Source of the DNA: Lutraria lutraria
Lineage: Eukaryota; Mollusca; Bivalvia; Venerida; Mactridae
Direction: 5' to 3'
NCBI GenBank assembly: GCA_964023205.1
Contig: OZ026844.1
Span: forward strand, 14,680,790-14,744,789
Length of the DNA: 64,000 nucleotides
A program made the translations under genes and the position numbers. The notes below the pieces were generated by a model that worked only from the letters and a program-made list of their open reading frames with translations, searched no databases and was not told where the DNA came from. Positions 38,716-50,784 of this stretch are shown here, in pieces. Each line of letters begins with the position of its first letter. The first letter of the stretch is position 1.

Positions 38716-39810
38716 TATTATTCATATAGGCCTACTATTGAAGAGATGTTGTGCAAATTCATTTTCAACAATAACTGTAACATTCGCTACCCTATATAAC
38801 ATGATAGGTAAATACCAATATAATATATATATATATGTATACATGGACTAATATTCAATACACTTAGTCTTCGACCCACTTTATTATCCAATCAGTGACA
38901 AGAATTATTAAAATATTTGGCTTTCCTATCTTGATAGAATATAAAACCGGCTTTCTAACTTCTTAGTTACGAAAAACGACTTACATACTGTGCATGCGTA
39001 GCACTAAGACGGTTAGAATGTATGTTTGGATTTCTTCGGAATAAGAAAGCTATATATATAGTCACTACCGCTCCTTATAGTTTTCTTTTTTTTCATGAAG
39101 AATACCAAAATATGCACTCTAACCTACATACGTAGTCAAATTCTCATGCGCATTTGTTATTAAGTATTTACGCATAGGACAATTATCAATAACGCCGCAT
39201 ACAGTTTGCTGCCGTTCACATATCGAACTAATACGAATACTTAACTTTTAATAGTGTTCTGTTGGCCAATAACAAAAAACATCATTGATTGAATTACTCA
39301 TAAAAACAATTATATGAAGCACTGTAGCGAAGATAAACAGATATGATGTATTCCATTTTGAACGTGGTTCACTAGTGGTGATTATCCTCCAGCTAGACTT
39401 GACGAGCTTAGATGAGCAGTGTGTGGAGTAGTTTTTTAGGAGCGAAGCGCTTATAGCTATACTATTCATCTTCTACTTACAATTAAGTGACGCCTCTAAC
39501 ATCCGCGATGAAAAATAGTACCACTTCTTGTATAAGTATACAATGCAGACTTTGCAGTTTTGATAAAAGTTGAAGATATATTGCAGGATTCTCCTGATTT
39601 TGAAAGCATGGAAAATATTACAATGTTGTGGCAATTTAATTTTTTCTCTGTGGCTTAGCGTCACACCACTAACCAAGGTCATTTGGTGACTTTTGCGTAC
39701 ATCAGGATGGAGCCATAGACCTTCCGTAAAGTTTAGCTGAACAACTCCGTCACATAAGATTATTTCTGGTCCCAGGTGGATTTGAACTCACAACAGTGAG
39801 GCGCTATAGA
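38716..39810. other. Intergenic, no gene seen
   Basis: A copy of an interspersed repeat (TTTCTCTGTGGCTTAGCGTC) lies at about 39500-39690, with an inverted relative at about 41690-41860 inside the next element. At 39760-39810 is the 3' half of a tRNA-like sequence on the minus strand (B box GAGTTCAAATCC). Confidence 0.45.
39760..39810 (-). repeat. 3' half of a split tRNA-derived SINE head
   Basis: On the minus strand it reads CGCCTCACTGTTGTGAGTTC then AAATCCACCTGGGACC. The B-box-like part is GAGTTCAAATCC. The matching 5' half lies at 43450-43505 on the other side of the inserted element. Confidence 0.5.
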
Positions 39811-42800
39811 CTATGGGGCACCAATACCCCCCTCCCCCCCCGGAGGCATTTTTCTACAGTATGTTTTTCTGAAAGTGTATGGAAAGACCTACCAAATCCC
39901 AGTGTCTACCATCTGGATGTTGGGGCTTTACTCCGTTACCGCCATTTTGGGGCGTTACCATAATTGAAATTTTAAAGTTAACACAATACCGCAAAGTGAT
40001 CAAAATAATTTGTGTTAAAGGCTTTGTAATTATGATTATAAGCACAGAGAATGTAAACAAGAGTGTAGAAATGTTAAACTCATCATCAAATGTGGTATAA
40101 TTTACGTTACCAATATTATATCACTGAAATAAGGTCACATATACTCTAAAATATTCGATTATCATCATATACTTACTGTTTCTGGATCGAGCAGAACACT
40201 ATCTAATGAGTAAATGGTACTCAATTGTATTATATGTTGACAAGGTGAAAAAAGGTCACAATAATGCAGAAAATACGTGTATATTATTAACCGCATGCGT
40301 TACCAAAATATAACTATGAACATAAGTGCATGTATAACTAAACCTTGATATTTCTTGCATCAGACATTATAAAATCAAAAGTGGCATTTAGTTTTAAATT
40401 AAAAAAAAACATTTCATTATAAAATTTTCATATCAATCAATCTAATCAAAGCAATCAATTGTCAATAAATAAATAATTTCATTAATCAAATAAATATTTA
40501 ATTTAGTCTATCAATTTCATAGTAATTTATAGATATAGTTCTTTTTTTCAATGATTATGCAATTGTAACCTGTGACATAGCAGTGGCCATGAAATCGTAC
40601 TCATTGGTTTGGCAGTTTCTGGAACAAATTCACTAATGTCATAGTGAGAACGGGTGTATTTCACACACGTATGCTCCATCTTCGATACATCTAGGTAAAG
40701 TAATGAACGACAGTGGTCTCGCGGAACTTATGATAAATTCCGGAATTGTGCCAGTGGTTCTCTTGACAAAGTGACGTCTGGGAAACACTAAAACCATGCT
40801 CTATGGGAGCACAAGCCCTTATCGAAGGGTCAATTACCCCGGCCAAGATTTGAAGAAACACAACCTTTCACACAGAGTATTTCAGCATAATATAATAACT
40901 CAGATACGAGCAGAACGTAACGCATTTGGCCTGCTTATGCTCCTGTCAGGTCAACATGACATAGACCTGAAGCTTACCTGGTCATTTCTTCTAGGTCGAG
41001 TGCCTTATATTGAATCACTAATAGAACCAACAGCTAGCCATTCTACAGAAGGCGCATCCTATGTTGTTAATGGTAACGCCTATTTGGATAACTGCAGAGT
41101 CTTATAGCAGTTCCGGACACATTCGAGCAAGTAGCTGAGGCGATTTCTTATCAGTTGCCTAAAACATCTCGTGTAGACTTTATACCAGACACTTACAACA
41201 AACAGGTCTATTAAATCAGATGAGTGCCGATGACGTTTGGCAGCTCCAACGTTCTTGCTCTCAGGTAAAAAAAGCAATGAAATCGGATGGGCTTCATATC
41301 TAATGACGACAATAAGACACAGTCAATAAAGCTAATCTTTGAGCAGTCTTATAGAGATGGCGTCACAGTCACACTAACTGAGATTCAAAGCACTGAGATT
41401 ACAGTCTGGAGCAAAGTTTAAATGTGTTAGACAAAACCATCGTTAAACCATTTAAAGGCCTGTGTTATCATCATTTTGAATTAAAATTTGAATGTCAAGT
41501 ATGTATAGTCTGTACAGATGTATATCATTTGACCAATTAACCACAATTACCAAGGAAAAGCTATCATGTGTCAATACGCAATCTCACTAATCTCAGAGAC
41601 AATATTGTGTTCCAGCGCTACTTTACTGAATGAAACTATTTTCAATATGTAGTGAATTTCGTTACCTCAACAGTTAATGATGAAACGGAGGAAATAAACA
41701 AAATCCTGCATATATCTCCAACTTTTATCAAAACTGCAAAAGTCTACAATGTATACTTATACTATTTTTCAAAGCGGATGTATATGCGTCACGTAATTGT
41801 AATTAGAAAAAGTAATGTATAGCTATAGGAGCTTTGCTCCTATAAATGAAGATTACATGACAATATTAGCCAATTTACCACGCATGTTTGTTCGGATGAA
41901 CTTTACAGTGCCATTGAGACATTTGTATGTGTGTTGTTTGGTCATTAAAATACGACATCAATAAACTGAGGTATGACAAGTATCAAAGCCATGGTTGTGT
42001 TTTGAACGCTTTAAGTGGTATGGACATGAGCTTACTCACTCCCTGCAGATCCCGTCACGTATGTTCAATGTGTTACAGATAGTAATAAGGTGTATATTTG
42101 GACCCATGTAAAGAGGGCAATATTGATCTTCTAAAAGTGGATGAAAGTGGTTGGAAATTCGACAACATGCTGGAATACAACTGGTACGATGATAATATTG
42201 TGCCAAAGGCTAGCGACGCAGAAGACACTGATGATAAAAACGACATTGAGCTCATTAGTATGGTCGATGCTGTCTATGAAACAGAAAAGGGATGAGGATT
42301 TGTGAAATTCGTGAACGTTTGCCATCAGAACAACAAAAATACCTTGATGACAATATGTACAGCTAATGAAATCTGACATAACATACACTATTGCACTTAA
42401 GTATATATATATATAAATAATCATGTAACAAATGGTAACGTAAATGACACACACATGTTTATGTGTGTCAATGGCACAATGTTTATTGCACTGTCGCTGT
42501 CTTTGTAAATTTGATTGTTTCATAGATACATATTCTTAGAATACATTCGATGATGATTTTATAACAGTTTCATAGAAATGTTGTTACTCGTTTATGAATA
42601 ATTTCAAACGTAACACAAATAAAACCATGTAACGTAAAACACAATCAGTGATGAATTAAAAAAGTTGGAATGTTAATTTACATGTACGTATTGTCAGTAA
42701 TCAAGTATAAACATTTTGTATATCAAATCAATGTTTTATGCATTGTAAAGCGTGTTAATTAAGTACTTATCGTGATAAAGGTAACGTTATGTAACGTAAA

Positions 42801-43449
42801 ATATACTATTATCCCAGTCAAACTTTACAACATTTGTAACTAGAAATGTTTTCCAGTTATGGGTATTAATGAATGCATCATGATTACCTATCACTGTATA
42901 TCTATTTGATCATAGCAATATAAATGATTTCCATGTTACACATATACTTTTATATGTAACGTATTTTATGTAAAATGAAGACATAAACGAGCATTCAATG
43001 AAAGAAAAACATGAACATGTGGTAGTATTTGCCTAATATAAATAAAAACATTGTTTACGACTGCTTTTGTGTTAATTTAACATACACAACTGTCATTTCC
43101 TTGTCATTTTATGGTAACGCAGGGTAACGTAAATTACAGAGAATATATAGTACAATGAAGTGAAAAACATGCATTTGATCGACAAGTAAAGCCGCTGCTA
43201 ACTTATTATGGTCAAATGAATTGTTCAAATTGATGAATTATTGAAAATATCTAGAATAAGACTTCTAACAAAATAAAATTATTGTCAAACGTATTTTTCG
43301 GTAACGGTAATTAGCATGCTGTAGTTCACAAACGCCCCAACGCCCAGATTGTAGACACTGGAAAAATGATCAGCAGGCATTGAGCTTTCAAAAAAATGGT
43401 GTCTACAAAAATGCCTCCGGGGGGGAGGGTTTCGCCCAGTAGCCCATAG
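39811..43449. mobile_element. 3.6-kb decayed DNA element with C-rich inverted ends
   Basis: The left end CCCTCCCCCCCCGGAGGCAT continues TTTTCTACA. The right end, reversed, is CCCTCCCCCCCGGAGGCATT and continues TTTGTAGACA. The similarity extends outward to TATGGG on each side. GTAACG motifs crowd the right part (42430-43310) and CGTTACC the left (39936-40305), so they are mirror-placed. Plus-strand reading-frame remnants lie at 40796-41103, 41110-41220 (shifted frame) and 42098-42295; the last is acidic (WYDDNIV, DAEDTDDKND). I cannot assign a superfamily. It sits inside a tRNA-like sequence whose two halves flank it. Confidence 0.7.
40796..42295 (+). pseudogene. Broken reading frames inside the 3.6-kb element
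   Basis: Three plus-strand open segments look like pieces of one protein broken by stops and frameshifts. The first ends in NGNAYLDNCRVL, and another frame continues with AVPDTFEQVAEAISYQLP. The last (42098-42295) is Asp/Glu-rich. I do not recognise the family with certainty; a lost element-encoded protein is the likeliest reading. Confidence 0.4.
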
Positions 43450-43505
43450 CCTACTAGTTATTACAAATCAGATGCTTTACCCAATCTACCACGGAGGTCC
43501 CCGAA
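43450..43505 (-). repeat. 5' half of a split tRNA-derived SINE head
   Basis: On the minus strand it reads GGGGACCTCCGTGGTAGATT then GGGTAAAGCATCTGATTTG. The A-box-like part is TGGTAGATTGGGTAAAGC. Confidence 0.5.
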
Positions 43506-43822
43506 GTAAAATTGAATAAATATGTTGCCGTGACAAATATTCTTTAACCATAACAATTCAAATGATAATGTGATATTCGAAGGTAGAGGTTTATGGACGA
43601 ACCTGTGACGTTCATTTCCGGCAGTAATAAAAGCAAGGAAGTACCGGTCCCATGCATCCCCGTGCACTACTGAGCCCAGTATTGTGTTTAGAAAATTACA
43701 GGGAACGTAATGAGGCGTGTATCGGTACTTTGCACCGGACCCGATAAAGAATCAGAAAAAATATTTGAAAAGTGTAGGGTTTTAAATGCTTGGTTGTCCT
43801 GTATCTTATCTCCATCCCCACT

Positions 43823-44037
43823 CCGCTCTCTCTCTCTCTCTCTCTCGCTCTCCCTCTCTCCCTCTCTCTCTCTCTCGCTCTCCCTCTCTCTCTCTCTCTC
43901 TAGCTCTCCCTCTCTCTCTCTCTCTCTCCCTCCCTCCCTCTCCCTCTCTCCCCCCCTCTCTCTCTCTCTCTCTCCCTCCCTCCCTCTCCCTCTCTCCCCC
44001 CCTCTCTCTCTCTCCCCCCCCTCTCTCTCTCTCTCTC
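43823..44037. repeat. CT-rich microsatellite
   Basis: About 215 bp of (CT)n broken by CCCT and short C-runs on the plus strand, pure polypyrimidine apart from a few G and A. Serine/leucine-rich frames across it are artefacts. Homopurine-homopyrimidine mirror DNA of this length can form triplex (H-DNA) structures. Confidence 0.95.
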
Positions 44038-44511
44038 TGATGGCTCAGGAATTGTCATAGCTGTCGAGTAGACCGTTAAACAACAGATTAAGTGACTTTC
44101 ACGACGCGATGTAATAATGAAACACACCAGACCTACATAAAGGTGGTCGAAATACTAGTACATACATGTACATTGTTAAATGATTTTATGCGTACTGTTA
44201 ATGTACCAGTGACATCTCTGGGTATTCATTTATTTCTACAACCGTGTGTTATATTGTTTCCGATACATTACTTCCACTTTTATATAATTCATAAGAATGA
44301 AATGAGATCTCTGTGGAGTAATTTGAATTAATGAAGTTGATAGATGTTAAATCATTTCCTGTTATGTCAGTTCCATTCTCTTCACTTCACTATGTTGTTT
44401 TCTTAATTAATTGTATGTATCACACTATTCATATAATGTACAATGTGACCTAGTTTATCGCGACTGTCCCTGTGTTGGAACTGCGCATAACAACAGATAA
44501 AAAAACATGTG

Positions 44512-44640
44512 CAGTAAAACCCCTTAAAACCGGACCCATTCCAGACAGGCCCAAAAGTCCGGTTTTCTGAGAATACCGGTTTTCAGAGATCAGTTCCGAA
44601 ATCACGAAAAGGGGCACTGGTTTTCAGGGGTTTTATTATA
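44512..44640. mobile_element. MITE ending in CAGTAAAACCCC
   Basis: CAGTAAAACCCCTTAAAACC at the left is mirrored by GGTTTTCAGGGGTTTTAT at the right. The middle repeats ACCGG and CCGGTTTT in both orientations. Confidence 0.65.
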
Positions 44641-44745
44641 CAGTACAACCTCCCTAGAGCGGCCCTCTGTAGAGCAACAATTTCTAAACAACGGCCAATA
44701 TTTGCAGCCCCACAGGGTGTTGCTCCACAGAGGTTTTACTATACA
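44641..44745. mobile_element. CAGTGCAACCTC-type MITE, short copy
   Basis: CAGTACAACCTCCCTAGAGC at the left and GCTCCACAGAGGTTTTACTA at the right. Directly abuts the preceding MITE. Confidence 0.6.
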
Positions 44746-45380
44746 TGTATCTACTTCTTAAGAAAGGGTATATATAATATTCCTCGCTACGACTTGTTCT
44801 AGTCCTATAATTGTATAAAATAATTTCTTAATTCTAACACCAAACGGTTATGACCTGCATGATCTACTGGTATAAGTAATTACAGTTGACTCCCGTTAGA
44901 GCAAACTCGCTTAAGCTGATTTTTTCATTACCAAGTTTCCAGGTCCCAATTATTCCGTCTTTGACCATGTGAAAGTCTGTCCGTAAAGAAATATTTCGTA
45001 AAGTCAAATGTTTTTCCGGTTGACAAGATGGCAACTTGTGATATATTGATATATTTTGTTCAACTCGGTTTCAGATCGTACGTACATGTTTTCTTTTCAA
45101 GATAAAGGTTTCACAGTAGTTTTACATTTTTTTCGGATAATTCTTCGAGAATGGCGGCCATGATCTCGTTATGATTTTTGTTGATTACAAGGAGAAATTG
45201 TTTGTCAACAACCGCACGAGCTATTATATACATGATAGAGACAAACTAATTAAGTTGTTTCATGATACTGTAAGCTAAATTATGGAAGTCTATTTTAAAT
45301 CGATTTTAATCGTTTTCACTTCATGCAGTTGTAATGAATACGACCATATCAATCAGACTGAGGGTAGGACATAATATGTA

Positions 45381-45559
45381 CAGTGCAACCTCCCTAGAGA
45401 AAACCCCTTTGGGCGTTGCAAAATTATGCTGTTTATGAGAGATTGTTGCTCTAGAGAGGTTCAATTAACAGTTAAATCGTACAGTGGGAAAAAATCATAC
45501 TGCTGTTGAAGGGAGGTTGTTGCTCCAGAGAGGGCCGCTCTGGAGAGGTTGTACAGTAT
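45381..45559. mobile_element. CAGTGCAACCTC-type MITE, full copy
   Basis: The left end CAGTGCAACCTCCCTAGAGA is mirrored by CTCTGGAGAGGTTGTACAGT. Internal GTTGCTCTAGAGAGG and GTTGCTCCAGAGAGG repeat the end motif. A close relative is at 57691-57866. Confidence 0.7.
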
Positions 45560-45996
45560 ACAAATGTATAGCATTTATCATATACATGTACATCATATTT
45601 GAAAAGGATCACTGACTCAATGCTGAAATACTAGTATAGTCCGTACATATATAATACCGAGCATACAGACATGTTTATGACGTAATCATTTGTTTTATTT
45701 TTTGCACTGGTATATGATGCTAGAATAACCAAATTTTGATCAAATCTAATCAACAGCAGTATGAAAAGTATCAAGCAATCACAACAAGCAATATCGCAAG
45801 TGATTCGTATCAAAATTTTCAGTAGCACAGATCAAGCAGATATGCTGTCAGAAACGCGGGTACTCAAGCTATATCAACAGTTGTTGAAATTTAGCATGTA
45901 CATTTTGAACATAAAACGAAATTTGTTAACAATGTTCTTAACATTTAACTAAATCGATTCAGACACTATGTTATATGTATCACTCTTTGTGAATAT

Positions 45997-46180
45997 AGTC
46001 AAACCTATGTTAGGGGCCATATTCGAATAAAGGTCACCATGTGAATAAAGGCCATTCTTTTAAAAACTGTCATTGATTATTTAGAACAAAATGAACTCTA
46101 AATAAGGACCACCTGTCTATAAAGGCTACATTTTGTCTTTCCAAATGATGGCATTTGTTCTCAGGTCTGCCTGTATAAAC
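45997..46180. mobile_element. CAGTNAAACCT-ended MITE, copy 2
   Basis: The left end AGTCAAACCTATGTTAGGGG and a right end with CAGGTCTGCCTGTA are inverted in outline. Internal AATAAAGGTCACC and GTCATTGATTATTTAGAACA match the family in reverse. Confidence 0.55.
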
Positions 46181-46629
46181 ATGTGGTATAATAACTTGAA
46201 TACGTAAATCATTAGATGTGTATACATGCATTAATGTTTTTGTGATTTGATTGATATATTTTGCCGCATGACTTTTGTTTTAAACAAGAATTAATATAGG
46301 TAACTAGTAAATACGTACATCAATAGCTATCAATTAATGCTAATTGTTTTCGTAATTAATTTGTATAAAAAAGTATCATTTGTGCCAAAGGCGCTATCAT
46401 TAAAAACATAGTGACTAGTGACAATATATGACAATAATAATTTCCTCATTTACGACTCCATGTGGCCTATCGAACAGTAAAAATTTCAAAGTGATGAAAC
46501 TACATCAAACGTACATGCAACATTGGGCGGCTTAATTGTAACACTGAAAGTACAGCACAAGTAAATCTGGGCATGCACATTTCGACAGGTACTTCTGAAT
46601 AGGTACATCAGAACAGGTAAATCTTTAAA

Positions 46630-48236
46630 GGTACATCTGAACAGATACATCTATATATGTGTACATCTGATTAGACACATCTGAACAGGTACATCTATAT
46701 ATGTGTACATCTGAACAGATACATCTATATATATGTACATCTGAACAGATACATCTATATATGTGTACATCTGAACAGATACATCTATATATGTGTACAT
46801 CTGAACAGATACATCTATATATGTGTACATCTGAACAGATACATCTATATATGTGTACATCTGAACAGATACATCTATATATGTGTACATCTGAACAGAC
46901 ACATCTGAACAGGTACATCTATATATGTGTACATCTGAACAGATACATCTATATATGTGTACATCTGAACAGATACATCTATATATGTGTACATCTGAAC
47001 AGGTACATCTATGTATGTGTACATCTGAACAGGTACATCTATGTATGTGTACATCTGAACAGATACATCTATATATGTGTACATCTGAACAGGTACATCT
47101 ATGTATGTGTACATCTGAACAGATACAGCTATACATGTGTACATCTGAACAGGTACATCTATGTATGTGTACATCTGAACAGGTACATCTATATATGTGT
47201 ACATCTGAACAGATACATCTATATATGTGTACATCTGAACAGGTACATCTATATATGTGTACATCTGAACAGATATATCTATATATGTGTACATCTGAAC
47301 AGATACATCTATATATGTGTACATCTGAACAGGTACATCTATATATGTGTACATCTGAACAGATACATCTATATATATGTACATCTGAACAGATACATCT
47401 ATATATGTGTACATCTGAACAGATACATCTATATATGTGTACATCTGAACAGATACATCTATATATGTGTACATCTGAACAGATACATCTATATATGTGT
47501 ACATCTGAACAGATACATCTATATATGTGTACATCTGAACAGACACATCTGAACAGGTACATCTATATATGTGTACATCTGAACAGATACATCTATATAT
47601 GTGTACATCTGAACAGATACATCTATATATGTGTACATCTGAACAGGTACATCTATGTATGTGTACATCTGAACAGGTACATCTATGTATGTGTACATCT
47701 GAACAGATACATCTATATATGTGTACATCTGAACAGGTACATCTATGTATGTGTACATCTGAACAGATACAGCTATACATGTGTACATCTGAACAGGTAC
47801 ATCTATGTATGTGTACATCTGAACAGGTACATCTATATATGTGTACATCTGAACAGATACATCTATATATGTGTACATCTGAACAGATACATCTATATAT
47901 GTGTACATCTGAACAGATACATCTATATATGTGTACATCTGAACAGATACATCTATATATGTGTACATCTGAACAGGTACATCTATATATGTGTACATCT
48001 GAACAGATACATCTATATATGTGTACATCTGAACAGATACATCTATATATGTGTACATCTGAACAGGTACATCTATATATGTGTACATCTGAACAGATAC
48101 ATCTATATATGTGTACATCTGAACAGATACATCTATATATGTGTACATCTGAACAGATACATCTATATATGTGTACATCTGAACAGACACATCTGAACAG
48201 GTACATCTCGATAAGTACATATGAACAGGTATACAT
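46630..48236. repeat. 30-bp minisatellite with exact 644-bp higher-order period
   Basis: The unit is ACATCTGAACAGATACATCT followed by ATATATGTGT. Variants GGTACATCT and ATGTATG recur in the same order in two successive blocks, 46893-47536 and 47537-48180. Each block starts at a 20-bp partial unit (GAACAGACACATCT), giving identical spacing of 644 bp. Since 30 is a multiple of three, all frames without stops stay open on both strands, which explains the 227- to 453-codon repetitive frames. Degraded ACAGGTACAT units flank it on both sides to about 48380. Confidence 0.95.
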
Positions 48237-48379
48237 CGACAGGTACGTCTGAACAGGTACATTTTAACAGGTACGTTTGAAAAGGTACATTTCAACAGGT
48301 ACATCTGAACAGGTACATTTTAACAGGTATATCTGAACAGGTAAATTTAAACACGTACGTCTCGACAGGTTCATCTGCC

Positions 48380-50200
48380 TGCCGCTCTTCAAATATGTCA
48401 TCAATGTCAAGCTTTTGGATTAAGACAAACATAATTATCTTCATTTCTGCAATACTACATGTCAGTTAGAGTCTGAAATTACTTTGTAAGCAGAAATCTG
48501 TTTTGTCTAAATATTAATATCTTTCTGAACATTAATATTGATTTAATTTACCGTGCCAGACTATAATGAGTTATACTATCATGTTGCGAAAAACATACAA
48601 GTATGATATACAAGATGTGCATGGTTAGATATTTACTTCTAATGTCGAACACAGGCGTACACAATTAAATTACTAGATATATGTCGTTTAAGCCTGGGCG
48701 AATTAGGTCATAGAGGCGATATTTCATTAAAATGACGTCTTACTTTTGTCGACCATGTTTACAAACTCTATATAAATACATATATGCAGAGGTTTTATAT
48801 TACCAAGGCTTTTTGTTATATCGTTTCCATATGATCATATTTCTGCTTATTTCCTTGAGTATTTTGTAACACAGTAACACCTCACACATTGACTATCTCG
48901 GTACTTACTTACTTACGGACCGGTTTTCTATATTTTCTACAAATTTCAATAGGACAACCAGACCGATTATTTTCGGTCCCAGATCTGATCTTAATGTCGG
49001 ACGTCTTTGTTTTTTTTGGAAACTTAACGATAGCTCAGTTTTCCATAGCCACCACACTCTCGGTTCGCATGAATTTTGATGCGGACCAACGTTCTACGTT
49101 TTTCTATATCCGCCATGCAATCGTTAAACTAATTCCCGTTCCATGTTGCAGCACAAGTCTATGTAAGTTCAGTTTCGAAGAGTACTTTCAGTTCTTAGAT
49201 TTTTACCTATCATTGAATATAACTACTATGATAAAACATATACAATGTACTCTGTAGTCTGCATTACTTGCTGGACTGTGTATGTGAATGACATTTGAAA
49301 AATCGGTCACTCAAACTCACACTTTTACAGATATTGTAAACCACTGGTAGATATATCACATACTTGATAAATAAAACAATATGGTGATCAAAATTGCAAA
49401 CGTAGTGACGATCAGACTGACTTTAAAGGTGTCATGGTGACTTCACAGCAACTTAAACTTCTAAAATACATGTTATCAGGAATAGTGTGAACACGTAATG
49501 ACTACAGACCACTTAGACCATAAGCTGGTGTCCAGCTTTATATATCAGCAAAACTAAAAAGCCGGAGACCAAATATGACGTATCTGCAAAGTGACCAATA
49601 GAAACCGGTCTTACAAAGCCTAAAATTTCTTCATGTAGGGCGCTTTTGTTTGCAACAAACCAGTCTTGGTTTCCAACTGGTATTATTCAGCATTTTGTGT
49701 GCTTTTCATCGCTGACATTACATAATACGTAATGTAACATGATTCAGTAATTTTAATACATGTTGAGTGCACATAGACATTATGACAGTCTCAATGAATA
49801 AATTGTAACAGTAAGCAGGCATTGTGTATTTTTTACCTAAATATCATTTCATGATAGACACACCTTCTGGAATTGTGTATGACATGTGGAACGTTGATAA
49901 AATCCTATAGAAAAGCTAATTCCTACAAAATGACATCTAATAAGAGAGATTGTCTATCTCAGTATCTTGTTCTTAGTGTTTATAAAGTGACATACTTAGT
50001 ATATATGTACTTGAAGTAATATCCCAGCCTCTTTGACATAGAAATAGTAATCCTATTATACGTCACTTAGTATTAGGATAAAGAGAGACGTTTCATTCTC
50101 ATAAATAATTATGTTTAACTTACATTAAGGCTCCTTGGAAAGAGTGTTCAAAATGTTTCTGAAAATATAAACAAAACCGGCAGAATTCGAAGTGGCTGAC
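48380..50200. other. Intergenic, no gene supported
   Basis: A 122-codon plus frame at 48889-49257 is Phe/Leu-rich with no motif I recognise. No promoter or splice context supports it. Confidence 0.4.
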
Positions 50201-50207
50201 GGTTCGA

Positions 50208-50245
50208 CCAAAGACCTATACATACATGTATGTATAGGTCTTTGG
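50208..50245. repeat. Perfect 38-bp palindrome
   Basis: Each 19-bp arm is CCAAAGACCTATACATACA and its exact reverse complement, with no loop. GGTTCGAC stands as a direct repeat at 50201-50208 and 50244-50251. Confidence 0.85.
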
Positions 50246-50418
50246 TTCGACAATGTGCATGATAATGGAACGGGTACATATACAAATATTGTATTTTTAC
50301 ATGCCCGGTTTAATGATAATTAATTATAAATGATAAAATACGAGGTAAATCTACGGTCATCGCCTTATGTTACGGACGTATCATGTACTAGTATTTTCAA
50401 ATTTACGTAATAGATACA

Positions 50419-50571
50419 GTACGAGTTTTTCTTCAAAAGTGTCTTCTTACAGACGGTTCGCTTAGACAAACAACCAATTTGTCCGAGGCGAAGCCGAGGA
50501 TAGATGGTTGTTTGTCTTAGGGAACCGTCTTCTTAGCGTCTGTAAGAAGACATTTTTTAAGAAAATACGAG
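50419..50571. repeat. Long palindrome with GAGGCGAAGCCGAGG centre (palindrome C)
   Basis: Arms of about 65 bp: ACGAG.TTTTTCTT, AAAAGTGTCTTCTTACAGAC, CGGTTC and TAAGACAAACAACCA versus their inverses, with an 8-bp gap in one arm. The loop reads GTCCGAGGCGAAGCCGAGG. Confidence 0.85.
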
Positions 50572-50584
50572 TACGTGTATCTGA

Positions 50585-50702
50585 CTTATACGACAATAAA
50601 GGATTACGTCCACGTGAAAGTTGAGTTATTGAAAAGTGTCTTCTTACAAACGTAAGAAGACACTTTTTGAATAGCTCTGCTGGGGGTATATAGTCGTATA
50701 AA
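50585..50702. repeat. Nested hairpin sharing the palindrome C arm (palindrome D)
   Basis: Inner arms AAAAGTGTCTTCTTAC / GTAAGAAGACACTTTT with loop AAAC lie at about 50632-50668. Outer ends are TTATACGAC and GTCGTATAA. The inner arm equals the outer arm of palindrome C, so one may be a deletion derivative of the other. Confidence 0.75.
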
Positions 50703-50784
50703 CAATAATACTAGTACATTTGTTCATCGTTTCACACGTAATCAAGTTGACCTGCCATTTTGACGAAACGAATCTCGCCGCATC

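Noticed and set aside
39840..40100. Open frames on both strands at the left end of the 3.6-kb element
   Set aside because: They cover the inverted end and subterminal motifs; the frames mirror each other and lack conserved features.
43710..44127. Ser/Leu-rich and Arg/Glu-rich open frames
   Set aside because: They are translations of the CT/GA microsatellite.
46651..48304. Open frames of 227-453 codons on both strands
   Set aside because: They lie wholly in the 30-bp satellite; a unit length divisible by three without stops keeps frames open by arithmetic.
48889..49257. 122-codon plus-strand frame
   Set aside because: No recognisable motif, splice context, or compositional difference from the intergenic DNA.
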